From assembly GCA_913063405.1 (NCBI GenBank), contig CAJXZB010000004.1, forward strand, positions 1 to 64,000: 64,000 bases of DNA, read 5' to 3'. The position numbers and the translations under genes are program-made. This document shows, in pieces, positions 7,621 to 16,084 of the stretch. The notes beneath the pieces were generated by a model that saw nothing but the letters and a program-made list of their open reading frames with translations, was not told where the DNA came from and ran no database searches. Source of the stretch: an uncultured Ulvibacter sp. (GTDB taxonomy: Bacteria > Bacteroidota > Bacteroidia > Flavobacteriales > Flavobacteriaceae). How positions within the stretch are numbered: the first letter of the stretch is position 1; each line of letters opens with the position of its first letter.

Positions 7621-9120
7621 ATGAGAAAAATATTTACAATATTCTTAATTGTTATTATGAACACAGTGGGTAACGCCCAACTACTGGACACTTATGATAT
7701 CAGTGTGTCTTCAAATGGAATTATCCCTATGCCAACTGGGTTACCATCTCAGTTTAGCACCTTCGTAAAATACACAAAAATACAGGCTCCTAATGGACAG
7801 GCGATTCACTTTATTGCCCAGAACCAAATAACAGATGCTATGATGGTGAGAGCCCGAAATATTCTTCAGTTTTATCTTACCAATTATGCAGGCTCTCAAT
7901 ATGGGGCGGATAAAACGGTAGTTATAAATGCCATGGGTACAAATGAATCTATATTAATGTTATTAAATGGAAGTGATGATGGAAATCCACCCAATGTTGA
8001 TGGTCAACCCTTGTATGAAAATGAAATGGCGGTGGAAGGCCATTTATGGTATACATCAAACGACTATGATAACCATCGAGATGCCTCTTTTGAAGAAATT
8101 TTACATATGATGCATGATTTTGGAATTGGCGTTGACACCAATGGAGTGCCAAGTCCAATAGGTGCATTACCAGCATATCAAGCCGAAATAAGAGCGGCTC
8201 AAGACAATGCCGATAATGGTTTTCAAATATGGCCTTTAGGTGCTTCTTCGGATCCAACTTGGTACAATGAGCTGGCCGCAGAGAATAGTTTATCTCAAGA
8301 GTATTTGGCAGCAGTTATTGATAGTTATTACGGTCTTTGGGAGGCTTGGACAGGAGGCGGTGGCACTACGGGCATGTGGGGAGAATATATTGCCAAAACA
8401 CGAGCCGAAATAGTGACGGAAGATCCAATGGGATATGCATTGATGCCTAAGTATTTCTCTCCCTACATTAATATCAATATGGATATTGACCCAACATTTA
8501 TCGGAGTTTTTAATATGACCAGAACACCATCTGAACCCTATACATATAAGTCTCAATACCTACAACATACAACATTAACAGGAACCAATGCCTCAGGAGT
8601 AAAAGGAAATGATTTGGCAAATAACCTTATCGGAAATGATGCTGATAATACATTAGAAGGTGTTAAGGAAAATGATATAATCGATGGTAAAGGAGGTGCC
8701 GACAAGGCAATCTTTACAGGTAATTATTCCGACTATACAGTTACTTCTTTCAGCACTTACGTGACTGTACAAGATAATGTCGCTAACCGCGATGCATTGG
8801 ATACAGTATATGGTTGTGAAATTTTAAAATTTGCAGATCAAGAAATTGCGGTCGTATTAGGTGTAGAGGAAAATCAGATTTTGGCGGGAACTAAAATGTA
8901 CCCCAATCCTTCTTCTAGTGAGGTGACATTAATGCTAGCAAACGCTAAAAGTGTTGATGTTGTGATTTTCGATTTAAATGGCAGACAATTACTTCAGTCT
9001 AGCCATTCAACAAAAGAGATCAAAATTGACACAAGATCATTGAAGAGCGGATTATATTTGGTAAAACTAAGTGTAGCAGATTCTCAAGGCACTTTGTTTA
9101 AGAGGTTGATTATAAGGTGA
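7621..9120 (+). CDS. Secreted E-E-x-x-H protein with RTX-like repeats and T9SS sorting domain
   Basis: The ATG at 7621 is preferred over a TTG 21 bp upstream because it starts the signal peptide MRKIFTIFLIVIMNTVGNAQ. The protein has 499 residues. The N-terminal domain (to about 320) carries FEEILHMMHDFG, that is E158-E159-x-x-H162, and SQEYLAAVI with E227, matching the lipoprotein at 5502-6365 in spacing. Residues about 326-365 contain degenerate RTX calcium-binding turns (KGNDLANNLIGNDADN, IDGKGGADKAIF). Residues about 420-499 form a T9SS type A sorting domain (MYPNPSSSEVTLML, FDLNGRQLL, LKSGLYLVKL). The product should be exported by T9SS and then released or anchored outside the cell. Function is unknown; a calcium-stabilised secreted metal-binding protein or an unusual peptidase are both possible. 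Confidence 0.85.
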   Translation: MRKIFTIFLIVIMNTVGNAQLLDTYDISVSSNGIIPMPTGLPSQFSTFVKYTKIQAPNGQAIHFIAQNQITDAMMVRARNILQFYLTNYAGSQYGADKTVVINAMGTNESILMLLNGSDDGNPPNVDGQPLYENEMAVEGHLWYTSNDYDNHRDASFEEILHMMHDFGIGVDTNGVPSPIGALPAYQAEIRAAQDNADNGFQIWPLGASSDPTWYNELAAENSLSQEYLAAVIDSYYGLWEAWTGGGGTTGMWGEYIAKTRAEIVTEDPMGYALMPKYFSPYININMDIDPTFIGVFNMTRTPSEPYTYKSQYLQHTTLTGTNASGVKGNDLANNLIGNDADNTLEGVKENDIIDGKGGADKAIFTGNYSDYTVTSFSTYVTVQDNVANRDALDTVYGCEILKFADQEIAVVLGVEENQILAGTKMYPNPSSSEVTLMLANAKSVDVVIFDLNGRQLLQSSHSTKEIKIDTRSLKSGLYLVKLSVADSQGTLFKRLIIR

Positions 9121-9166
9121 TTTAGTTATTAATCAAAAATTAAAACTTTTTTCAGAAAAAAGAGTT

Positions 9167-9871
9167 CTATTGTTTTACAAACTTCTGTATACTTTTTCCA
9201 TTGAGAGAAGTGACTTCGATAAAGTAAATCCCCTCATGAAGTCTTGATACGTCGATAGACTTTTCTTTGGTTTCTAATCGCCGCACTTCTTTTCCACTCA
9301 TTGAATAGATACTTATTCTTTCAATCTGAAGATTTTCAGAAGAAATAAATAATTGATCTGAAACGGGGTTGGGGTAGACGTCAAATTGGACAAGGTTTTG
9401 TTTAGAAATAGATAAAGGATAGTTCTGATAATACAATTTGTTTCCAGTTGCAAACTCAAGTATTAAAGATTCGTCTCCAGGTGTTTCATAAATAATAGTA
9501 TAAGCTACGGGTTCTAGAATGGATTCAAAAAACATATCAAAATATGCATTCTCAAAATCAACATGAGATTGCGGAGGATTATTACATGTGCCACAAAGAC
9601 ATGGGCTAAAATCATCTAAAATTAAATGATCATTACTAGAATCATAACTAAATAGACCTGCATATTCATTGCATATAATTCCCGTAAACCCTAAATCTTG
9701 GTCTATTTCTAAATACGGTGATGTACGAGGGGTAATGTCTAAAATATTATAAAAAGAATCAGAACTGTATTCGTAGCTTGTTAAATACCAAATTTGGTAT
9801 AATGCCCCATTTTGAGCAAAACTTTGGACACCGCAAAGAAGCCCGAAAAGAAAAAGTAGTATACTTTTCAT
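9167..9871 (-). CDS. Secreted T9SS-sorted protein of unknown function
   Basis: The protein has 234 residues with a signal peptide (MKSILLFLFGLLCGVQSFAQ) and a C-terminal T9SS type A domain from about residue 160 (FDVYPNPVSDQLFIS, YSMSGKEVRRL, LHEGIYFIEV). The central part begins YQIWYLTSYEY and has GFTGIICNEYAGLFSY, then a C-L-C-G-T-C cluster. That pattern of W-x-L, then a G-C-N-like turn, then a small barrel is reminiscent of META/HslJ-type domains, but the likeness is weak. Short secreted proteins of this layout are common in Flavobacteria and poorly studied. It converges on the RTX/T9SS gene (46-bp gap) and is divergent from the HupE-like gene, so it is a separate transcription unit. Confidence 0.82.
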   Translation of the reverse strand: MKSILLFLFGLLCGVQSFAQNGALYQIWYLTSYEYSSDSFYNILDITPRTSPYLEIDQDLGFTGIICNEYAGLFSYDSSNDHLILDDFSPCLCGTCNNPPQSHVDFENAYFDMFFESILEPVAYTIIYETPGDESLILEFATGNKLYYQNYPLSISKQNLVQFDVYPNPVSDQLFISSENLQIERISIYSMSGKEVRRLETKEKSIDVSRLHEGIYFIEVTSLNGKSIQKFVKQ

Positions 9872-9947
9872 AACGTTAAAATTGAGGGGAGTTTTACTAA
9901 AGATACAAACCTTATCTTTGATACAACCTTGAAAAACTATATCCCCA

Positions 9948-10526
9948 ATGTCAGACTTCTGGCTCTACTTTAAACTTGGTCTTGAACATGTGCTCGATTG
10001 GAAAGCGTATGATCATATTCTGTTTCTAATCACCCTTTGTGTTTCTTTCACTTTTATTTCTTGGAAGCGTTTATTGTTGCTTGTTACAATGTTCACCATT
10101 GGACACACAATGTCACTTTTATTGGCAAATTATGAGGTTGTAAGTGTTTCGAGTAAATGGATTGAATTTTTGATTCCTATAACGATTCTAGCCGCAGCAG
10201 TTTTTAACATCTTACGAACAGGTAAAATTGGAGGAAACAAAAAGATAATTAGCCTCTATATTATTACTGTTTTCTTTGGATTGATCCACGGTTTTGGATT
10301 TGCATCTTATTATAAAATGATTAATATGGAAGGTGATATCCTTCCTCTTTTAGAATTTGCTCTCGGTATTGAAGTTTCGCAAATTATTATCGTCTTAATT
10401 GTTTTAGTTCTTGCCCATTTAACTCAGACTTTCTTGCGATTTGGTCAAAGAGATTGGGTAATGATGATCTCATCCATTGTGATAGGAATGGTGATTTCAA
10501 TACTTATCGAGAATTGGGTCTTTTAG
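9948..10526 (+). CDS. HupE/UreJ-family membrane protein (putative metal permease)
   Basis: The protein has 192 residues and about six hydrophobic helices. The N-terminal GLEHVLDWKAYDHILFL (H14, D22-H23), then TIGHTMSLLL and FGLIHGFGFASYY, are the conserved His/Asp positions of the HupE/UreJ_2 family. Characterised HupE/UreJ relatives transport nickel or cobalt; Flavobacteria carry this shorter form without a linked hydrogenase or urease, so the metal is uncertain. A TATCTTTG box at 9913-9920, 27 bp before the ATG, fits the -7 element of flavobacterial promoters. The gene follows the E-E-x-x-H locus but is separated from it by a gene on the other strand, so co-function is only a suggestion. 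Confidence 0.85.
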   Translation: MSDFWLYFKLGLEHVLDWKAYDHILFLITLCVSFTFISWKRLLLLVTMFTIGHTMSLLLANYEVVSVSSKWIEFLIPITILAAAVFNILRTGKIGGNKKIISLYIITVFFGLIHGFGFASYYKMINMEGDILPLLEFALGIEVSQIIIVLIVLVLAHLTQTFLRFGQRDWVMMISSIVIGMVISILIENWVF

Positions 10527-10673
10527 ACTTTTCAGAAAAAAGAACTACCTTTAATTTACTGGCTTTTGCAAATAGTTAACACAACTTATTTTGCCAGACT
10601 GTAACTTCCAGTTAAATTCGCTACTTATCCATAAGAAGCGTATATTTTTTAATTTTAAACGAATTATTTCTTA

Positions 10674-11108
10674 ATGAATAAGAACAGCGACAAGCAAAAA
10701 CAATACGATATAGCCTATTTACGAATGGCGAAGGAATGGGGAAAGCTTTCTTATTGCAAAAGAAAACACGTCGGCGCATTAATTGTGAAAGATAAGATGA
10801 TTATTAGCGACGGATATAATGGAACACCTACTGGTTTCGAGAATGTTTGTGAGGATGAAGAAGGGAATACAAAATGGTATGTATTGCACGCAGAGGCGAA
10901 TGCAATTTTAAAAGTCGCCTCTTCAACACAATCTTGCCATGGAGCTACCTTGTACATTACGTTGTCTCCATGTAAACAATGTAGCAAGTTGATACATCAG
11001 GCTGGAATTAAGCGATTGGTATATAATGAAGAATACAAGGACAATTCTGGCGTGAAATTTTTGGAGAAAGCCGGCGTTAGTATTTCGTATATTAAAGATT
11101 TGGAATAG
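10674..11108 (+). CDS. Deoxycytidylate (dCMP) deaminase
   Basis: The protein has 144 residues of the cytidine/deoxycytidylate deaminase fold. The zinc site is complete: H72-A-E74 in YVLHAEANAIL, and C100-x-x-C103 in LSPCKQC. The N-terminal insertion with ISDGYNGTPTGFENVCEDEEG is typical of dCMP deaminase (ComEB type), not of cytidine or tRNA deaminases. It turns dCMP into dUMP, supplying thymidylate synthase. The gene is followed after 2 bp by the CtpA-type protease, an arrangement common in Flavobacteria, so the two are co-transcribed. Function does not obviously link to the protease. Confidence 0.92.
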   Translation: MNKNSDKQKQYDIAYLRMAKEWGKLSYCKRKHVGALIVKDKMIISDGYNGTPTGFENVCEDEEGNTKWYVLHAEANAILKVASSTQSCHGATLYITLSPCKQCSKLIHQAGIKRLVYNEEYKDNSGVKFLEKAGVSISYIKDLE

Positions 11109-11110
11109 TA

Positions 11111-12706
11111 GTGAGATTTAAAAAGAAATATGTGCCTTTATTAGTTGGCGTGGCAGTAGCCTTGGGAATGGCTATAGGCTCAAAACTCAACTTTAATGAT
11201 ACTACCGAAAAGATCTTCGCTACCAATTCTAAAAAAGACAAACTCAATCGACTTATCGATTATATAGATTTTGAATACGTTGACCAAGTAAACACTGATA
11301 GTATTGTTGATGTAACAGTGAATGGTATTCTTGAGAATCTAGATCCGCATTCTGTGTATATTCCGGTAGGTGAGTATGAGGAAAATGCAGATGATATGCG
11401 GGGTAATTTTGTTGGAATCGGGATTAGTTTTTATCCATATAAGGATTCTATTGCCGTGATTCGAGCCATTGAAGGAGGTCCAGCTGCAAAAGTAGGCATT
11501 AGAGGTGGCGACCGTATTTTATACGCAGATGCAAATAAACTATTTGGAGAACAGATCCATAGAGATAGTATTACAAATTATTTAAAGGGCGAGATTAATT
11601 CCAAAGTAAAATTAAAAGTATATCGCAAGGGTGAAGCCGGCTTATTGGATTTTAATATAAAACGAAAAAGAGTGCCCTTGGTGAGTGTCGATGCATCTTA
11701 CAAATTGACTAATTCGATTGGTTACGTTAAGGTGAACCGTTTTTCCGAAACTACATATAGGGAGTTTGAAACAGCATTAGAAAAATTAATCGATAAAGGA
11801 ATTAGTAAGCTCGTGCTGGATTTAAGAGACAATCCTGGGGGCTATATATCTACTGCAGAACAGATATTAGACGAGTTTTTAGAGAATGACAAGCTTATTC
11901 TTATTACTAAAAATAAAAATGGTGAGGAGAACAAGTCTTTTGCCACACGTAGAGGGGATTTTGAGGACGGAGAATTGTATGTTTTGATTAATGAGAACTC
12001 GGCTTCGGCAAGTGAAATTGTTGCAGGTGCATTACAGGATAATGATAGAGGAATTATCATTGGCCGACGGTCTTTTGGGAAAGGATTGGTGCAACGTGAG
12101 ATGTCACTGGGCGATGGAAGTGCTGTTAGACTAACCATTGCTAGATATTATACGCCTACAGGACGGTCTATTCAGAAGCCCTATGGAAATGGTAACGAAG
12201 CTTATTATGGCGATTATGAGAAGCGCTATAAAAATGGAGAACTGCTAAGTGCCGATAGTATTAAAGTTGCAGATTCACTTCGGTTTGTAACTCCAAAGGG
12301 CAAAGTTGTTTATGGCGGTGGCGGAATTATTCCAGATGTGTTTGTGCCTAAGGACACAAGTCCCGAAAGTGAAACACTTCAATTCGTTTCCAGAAGCGGA
12401 TTTATGAATTACTTTATTTTTGAATATTTGGATAAAAACAGAAGACTCTTCGAGGACACCACCTTTCTTCAGTTCGCAGATGAGTTTGAAGTTGACGAAA
12501 CCATTGTAAATGATTTTCTAGAATATTCTCGCTTTAGTGAGGCACGTCTTGACCTAAATAATTATTCCGAAGAACTTAAAAAGGCTCTTAAAGCTAATAT
12601 TGCACAACAACTATATGGACCCAATGCCTTTGAATATATCTTGAACGAAGGCGATCCAATGCTTCAAAAGGTGTTGGAATTAGAAGCTCCAGTAATCGAA
12701 GAATAG
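11111..12706 (+). CDS. S41 family C-terminal processing peptidase
   Basis: The product has 531 residues and starts at a GTG two bases after the upstream stop. A single N-terminal membrane anchor (VPLLVGVAVALGMAIG) leads to a periplasmic PDZ domain (about 90-185, with VGIGISFYPYKDSIAVIRAI) and the S41 protease core. The Ser/Lys dyad is S299 in NENSASASEIV and K324 in RSFGKGLVQ, 25 residues apart as in CtpB. A C-terminal helical extension follows residue 420. Such proteases cleave the C-termini of periplasmic or membrane proteins for processing or quality control. Length matches flavobacterial homologues and no odd feature is seen. Confidence 0.93.
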   Translation: MRFKKKYVPLLVGVAVALGMAIGSKLNFNDTTEKIFATNSKKDKLNRLIDYIDFEYVDQVNTDSIVDVTVNGILENLDPHSVYIPVGEYEENADDMRGNFVGIGISFYPYKDSIAVIRAIEGGPAAKVGIRGGDRILYADANKLFGEQIHRDSITNYLKGEINSKVKLKVYRKGEAGLLDFNIKRKRVPLVSVDASYKLTNSIGYVKVNRFSETTYREFETALEKLIDKGISKLVLDLRDNPGGYISTAEQILDEFLENDKLILITKNKNGEENKSFATRRGDFEDGELYVLINENSASASEIVAGALQDNDRGIIIGRRSFGKGLVQREMSLGDGSAVRLTIARYYTPTGRSIQKPYGNGNEAYYGDYEKRYKNGELLSADSIKVADSLRFVTPKGKVVYGGGGIIPDVFVPKDTSPESETLQFVSRSGFMNYFIFEYLDKNRRLFEDTTFLQFADEFEVDETIVNDFLEYSRFSEARLDLNNYSEELKKALKANIAQQLYGPNAFEYILNEGDPMLQKVLELEAPVIEE

Positions 12707-12787
12707 ATCATCTTTTCTTTTTCGCTAATTTCTACTACATCCAATTCTTTGCATATGAATGCGAACGGTTTTTCCATTGATCAAGCG

Positions 12788-12860
12788 GTAATTTACCGTT
12801 CGATCGACCATTAGATCAATGCTTTTTTATAGCTTCTTAGTTAATTCTTACCTTGGGGAT
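12788..12860 (+). promoter_or_regulatory. Putative regulatory block A (ACC-TT direct repeats)
   Basis: ACCGTTCGATC (12795-12805) and ACCATTAGATC (12807-12817) form an imperfect direct repeat with a 12-bp period, followed by CTTACCTTGG (12847-12856). A very similar arrangement occurs in the gap before the gene at 15371 (block B). The pair flanks a LytTR-domain gene, and LytTR proteins bind imperfect direct repeats, so these may be its binding sites. An additional inverted pair CGAACGGT / ACCGTTCG (about 12771-12802) overlaps the first repeat. Confidence 0.4.
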
Positions 12861-12897
12861 GTAAAAACCAATACAGCATCTTTAAAGAAAGGTATTA

Positions 12898-13267
12898 ATG
12901 GATATAAAATGGAATACTGCTGTAGTAAACCCACAAAAACTTATCAATATTTCAAGAGGTGATAAAAACCGTATGTTGAAATACTTATATCAATTTCAAG
13001 CCTTGATACCGGTACGGATGGAGGCATTAAAAGTGAGTCTAAACCTAAGGACAGGAAAAAAGTTAGGCAATTATTACATCAAATGACCCCTCAGTTGCAG
13101 TTTTTTGGAATTGAAGATGTTATTCCGCCAATAAAAAAATTAGAATTAGAATATGCCACAATGCCACAATGCCGCTTGAAGACTTAAGTGCTTTAGTAGA
13201 TAGCATCCTTATTAAATTAAATTTAGCTATTAAAGACGTAGATTCCATTTTGGAAGACAATTTCTAA
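12898..13267 (+). pseudogene. Hpt (histidine phosphotransfer) domain remnant, two frameshifts
   Basis: Three segments in three frames join into one Hpt domain. They are SRGDKNRMLKYLYQFQALIP, then KKVRQLLHQMTPQLQFFGIE with the expected phospho-accepting His in LLHQM, then PLEDLSALVDSILIKLNLAI, ending at a TAA (13265-13267). The first lesion is a one-base indel near 13030-13050. The second is a tandem 8-bp duplication, ATGCCACA at 13153-13160 and 13161-13168; removing one copy restores the frame exactly. Hpt domains usually end hybrid histidine kinases in this phylum. The kinase and receiver parts are absent upstream, so this is the 3' stub of a lost gene, or a small free-standing Hpt gene. It ends 11 bp before the next gene. 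Confidence 0.7.
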
Positions 13268-13278
13268 CAACTAACATT

Positions 13279-15150
13279 ATGAAAACAAGACAAATCCTTT
13301 TTGTTCTAATTTTTATCTACTTTCCTATTACCACAATTGCACAGGTCGATATAGACTCTTTACTAGTTGTTTGGAATAATCGCGCACTTCCTGATACAAG
13401 TCGATTAAAGACTGTTGAAATTATAGCACGCGATGGATATCGTTTAAACAAGCCAGACAGCGCTTTTTATTATGCACAACTACAATACGATCTGGCAGAA
13501 TCGACAGGACATCGAAAATGGATGGCTGCTTCATTACTTACGCAAGGGGAAGTCTATTCAATGAAAGGGAAACATGATACTGCACTCGATTATTATTTAA
13601 GGGGTGTAAAGATTTCTGAAGAAATTGGCGATAGAAGCCAAATGGCTTCTGGCTTGAATAGAATCGGTACAATTTATCGAAAAAAAGGTGATTTTGATAC
13701 TTGTCTTGAATATTTAAGTAAAAGCTTAAAACTCTTTGAAGAGCTAGGTGAGCAAAGAAGAATAGGACAATCTTTAATCAATATTGGAGTAATATACAAA
13801 TTGAAGGGAAACCTCGACGAAGCAATTGACTATCTTAATCGAGGTGTCAAAATCTCCAAAGAAGTTGAAGACTTACAAGGTATTGCAAGTGGTTAAAATG
13901 CTCTTGCAACAATTAATATGGAACAAGGGAACACCAAAGAAGCCATTAAATTATATACTATAAACATTATTAACTATGAAAAAATTGGATATAAAATAGG
14001 CATAGCTGGTACTCGCTCTAATATTGGCAGTGTCTATACACAAGAAGGAGAGTACCAAAAGGCTTTGGAAAACCTAACCTTGGCCCTAAAGGGCTTTGAA
14101 GAACTTGGAGTTAAACATGGTGTGGCGGGAATTTCCATTGAGATAGGCCATGCTTACCTTAAATTAAAAAACTATAAACTCGCTATTGAATATACCTCTC
14201 AGGAATTAATATTATTTGAAGAAATGGGTTATCTGGAAGGTATCGTAGATGCCGAATATGGTATGTCAATGATTTATACAGAAATAGGACGTCACAATGA
14301 GGCAATTTCGCTTGGTAATAATGAGCTACGTTTGTCAAGAGAGTCGGGGAATATTCTTAAAATCAAAGATATAACTAAGAATCTTGTTGTTAGTTATAGG
14401 GCGAAAGGGAAATATAAAGAAACTCTTGAAATGAATGAGCTCTATTTTCAAATGCGCGATAGCCTAAATAGTGAAGAGAACCAAAAAGCAATTATTGAAA
14501 TACAGGTCCAAGCCGATTACGACAAACAAAAAATGATTGATGATCTTGAAAATGAAAAAGAAATTGCTGTTGAAACTCAAAGAACAAAGGCCTTACGCAA
14601 TATATCTATAGCCATTGGTGCCGTTTTAATATTAATCTCTTTGTTGGTATTTGTTATTTTTAATCGTCTTAAAGTAACCCGCCAACAAAAAGAGATCATC
14701 GAAGAACAGAAAAAGAAAGTTGAACAGTCTGAAAAATACAAGGAACAATTTCTAGCCAATATGAGTCATGAAATACGCACCCCGATGCATGCCATTTCTG
14801 GTATGATAAAAATATTAAAACGAAATAACCATCCCAAAACACAAGACGGTACTTTGAAATTAATTTTAAAGGATATTGTTCATATTGAAGGCGACAGGAA
14901 TTATAGCTATATTCATTTAAAGAATGCTACAAAGAAACTGGTTACAAAAACATTGAGTGATTTGGAAGAATTACTTGACTCCAAAGGTTTTTACCGATGC
15001 CATCGATCTCATATTCTAAATAGCGTACATATAATTAATACCAAAGGTATTTCAGTAGAACTTTCTAATAATGTACAGCTGCCAGTTTCTAGAAGGAAAA
15101 AGAAACAATTCTCTGAATGGTTCGAGGAGTATCAAGTTTCTACCTCATAG
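13279..15150 (+). pseudogene. TPR sensor protein with nonsense codon; HisKA H-box fused to LytTR domain
   Basis: A single frame runs from the ATG at 13279 to 15150 but is broken by an in-frame TAA at 13894-13896 (SG-stop-NALATINMEQG, probably TTA changed to TAA). Around the stop lie TPR repeats (signal peptide at 1-22, TPRs about 40-370 in restored numbering). A membrane helix (ALRNISIAIGAVLILISLLV), a short coiled coil and the histidine-kinase motif QFLANMSHEIRTPMHAISGM follow, with the phospho-accepting His at restored residue 497. About 25 residues after the His the sequence switches to a LytTR DNA-binding domain (ILKDIVHIEGDRNYSYIHL, then YRCHRSHILNSVHI). The HATPase domain is missing. 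This looks like a deletion fusion of two TPR signalling genes. The second half could still start at the ATG 13918. Confidence 0.75.
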
Positions 15151-15220
15151 TTTGTTCCATATAAAATCTGATTTCCTAAATGCGGCTACTAGCCGTATTT
15201 TTCTTTTTACAACTATATAA

Positions 15221-15296
15221 GTAATCTACCGTCCAATCAACCATTCGGACATCCATACCTCCACTAGATAAACAGGCTTACCATTGGATAAACAGG
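15221..15296 (+). promoter_or_regulatory. Putative regulatory block B (same pattern as block A) with 20-bp spaced repeats
   Basis: ACCGTCCAATC (15228-15238) and ACCATTCGGAC (15240-15250) repeat with the 12-bp period seen in block A. CTTACCATTGG (15277-15287) matches the second element of block A at nearly the same distance (52 versus 55 bp). In addition, AGATAAACAGG (15266-15276) and GGATAAACAGG (15286-15296) are direct repeats 20 bp apart. The block lies between the LytTR gene and the lipoprotein gene at 15371 and probably controls the latter. Confidence 0.4.
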
Positions 15297-15370
15297 TCTT
15301 CTAAAACTCTTATTACCAGTCTACATTTACGTCAAGCAATACTGCTATAAATAACCAAAATATTCAAATC

Positions 15371-16025
15371 ATGAAAAAATTAATCTTTTTAATGTCCATT
15401 GGGCTTATCGTATTCATTGGTTGCAGTAAAGACGAAGCCAACGAACAAAATGTTCAGGAATCAATCAACTCAACTTATGTATTAAATGTGACAAATGGGG
15501 ATGCCTCTTGGGAAAGTGTTTCTACTGAACAGGAATCAGCTAATTTAGAGGCGAACCCTACAAACAGATCTAATAGAATTACCGCCTTAGGTAGAATGAG
15601 AGCCTTTGGTTTACCAACTAATTTTTCTGGGAGACTAAACAATGGAAGAGTTAATGGCTCAGGATTATTGCAACTTGCTGGTCCTGGAGGTTCTGCCACC
15701 CGTCTTGCCTTAAAAGCATCTAGCCAAGTTTCAATTGGCAATGGTGAAGTTGTTTACGGAGGGCTAATAACCAATGTAATTGAGAATAGAATTCCACCAC
15801 CACCACCAACCGTGTCCAACATTTCCAAACTGTCCACCAGCAGCTTTTGGAGAGGGGTCTTACGTATACTTTGCTGTTAAAGATAATGGACAAAGGTCAG
15901 GTCAATATAAGGGACTTATTTTCCCCTCGAATAACGAACTTGGGGATGGAGGGGCAAGCTTTCCTTGGTTTATTTTCCCTTGGAGTGATGTATCTTCAGA
16001 AGGAAGAATCCATGTGACAGATTAA
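15371..16025 (+). pseudogene. Lipoprotein with a frameshift after a CCA run
   Basis: The reading starts with a lipoprotein signal (MKKLIFLMSIGLIVFIGC, Cys at 18) and continues through a Gly/Arg-rich stretch (SGRLNNGRVNGSGLLQLAGP) to NVIENRIPPPPP. There a single extra A (about 15808-15809) after the CCA repeats changes the frame, and the original frame ends at 15880. The other frame continues smoothly as CPTFPNCPPAAFGEGSYVYF, KDNGQRSGQYKGLIFPSN and FPWSDVSSEGRIHVTD to 16025. The intact protein would have about 217 residues, with a Pro/Cys-rich hinge. I do not recognise the family. The short repeat makes slippage, whether in evolution, during expression, or as a sequencing error, the likeliest origin. 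It may have been under control of the neighbouring LytTR protein. Confidence 0.65.
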
Positions 16026-16084
16026 TTTGAATCTCTTTACGGGTTTACCGATCCGCACAGATTAGCTAACCAAATTTTATTTAA

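Noticed and set aside
9146-9172. Terminator between the RTX/T9SS gene and the convergent gene at 9167
   Set aside because: A weak A/T stem (ACTTTTTTC with AAAAAAGAGT) is present but has almost no GC pairs and overlaps the coding end, so I did not list it.
11111-11260. Fusion of dCMP deaminase with the CtpA protease
   Set aside because: The two frames differ and there is a clear stop and a GTG start; only tight spacing of an operon is seen.
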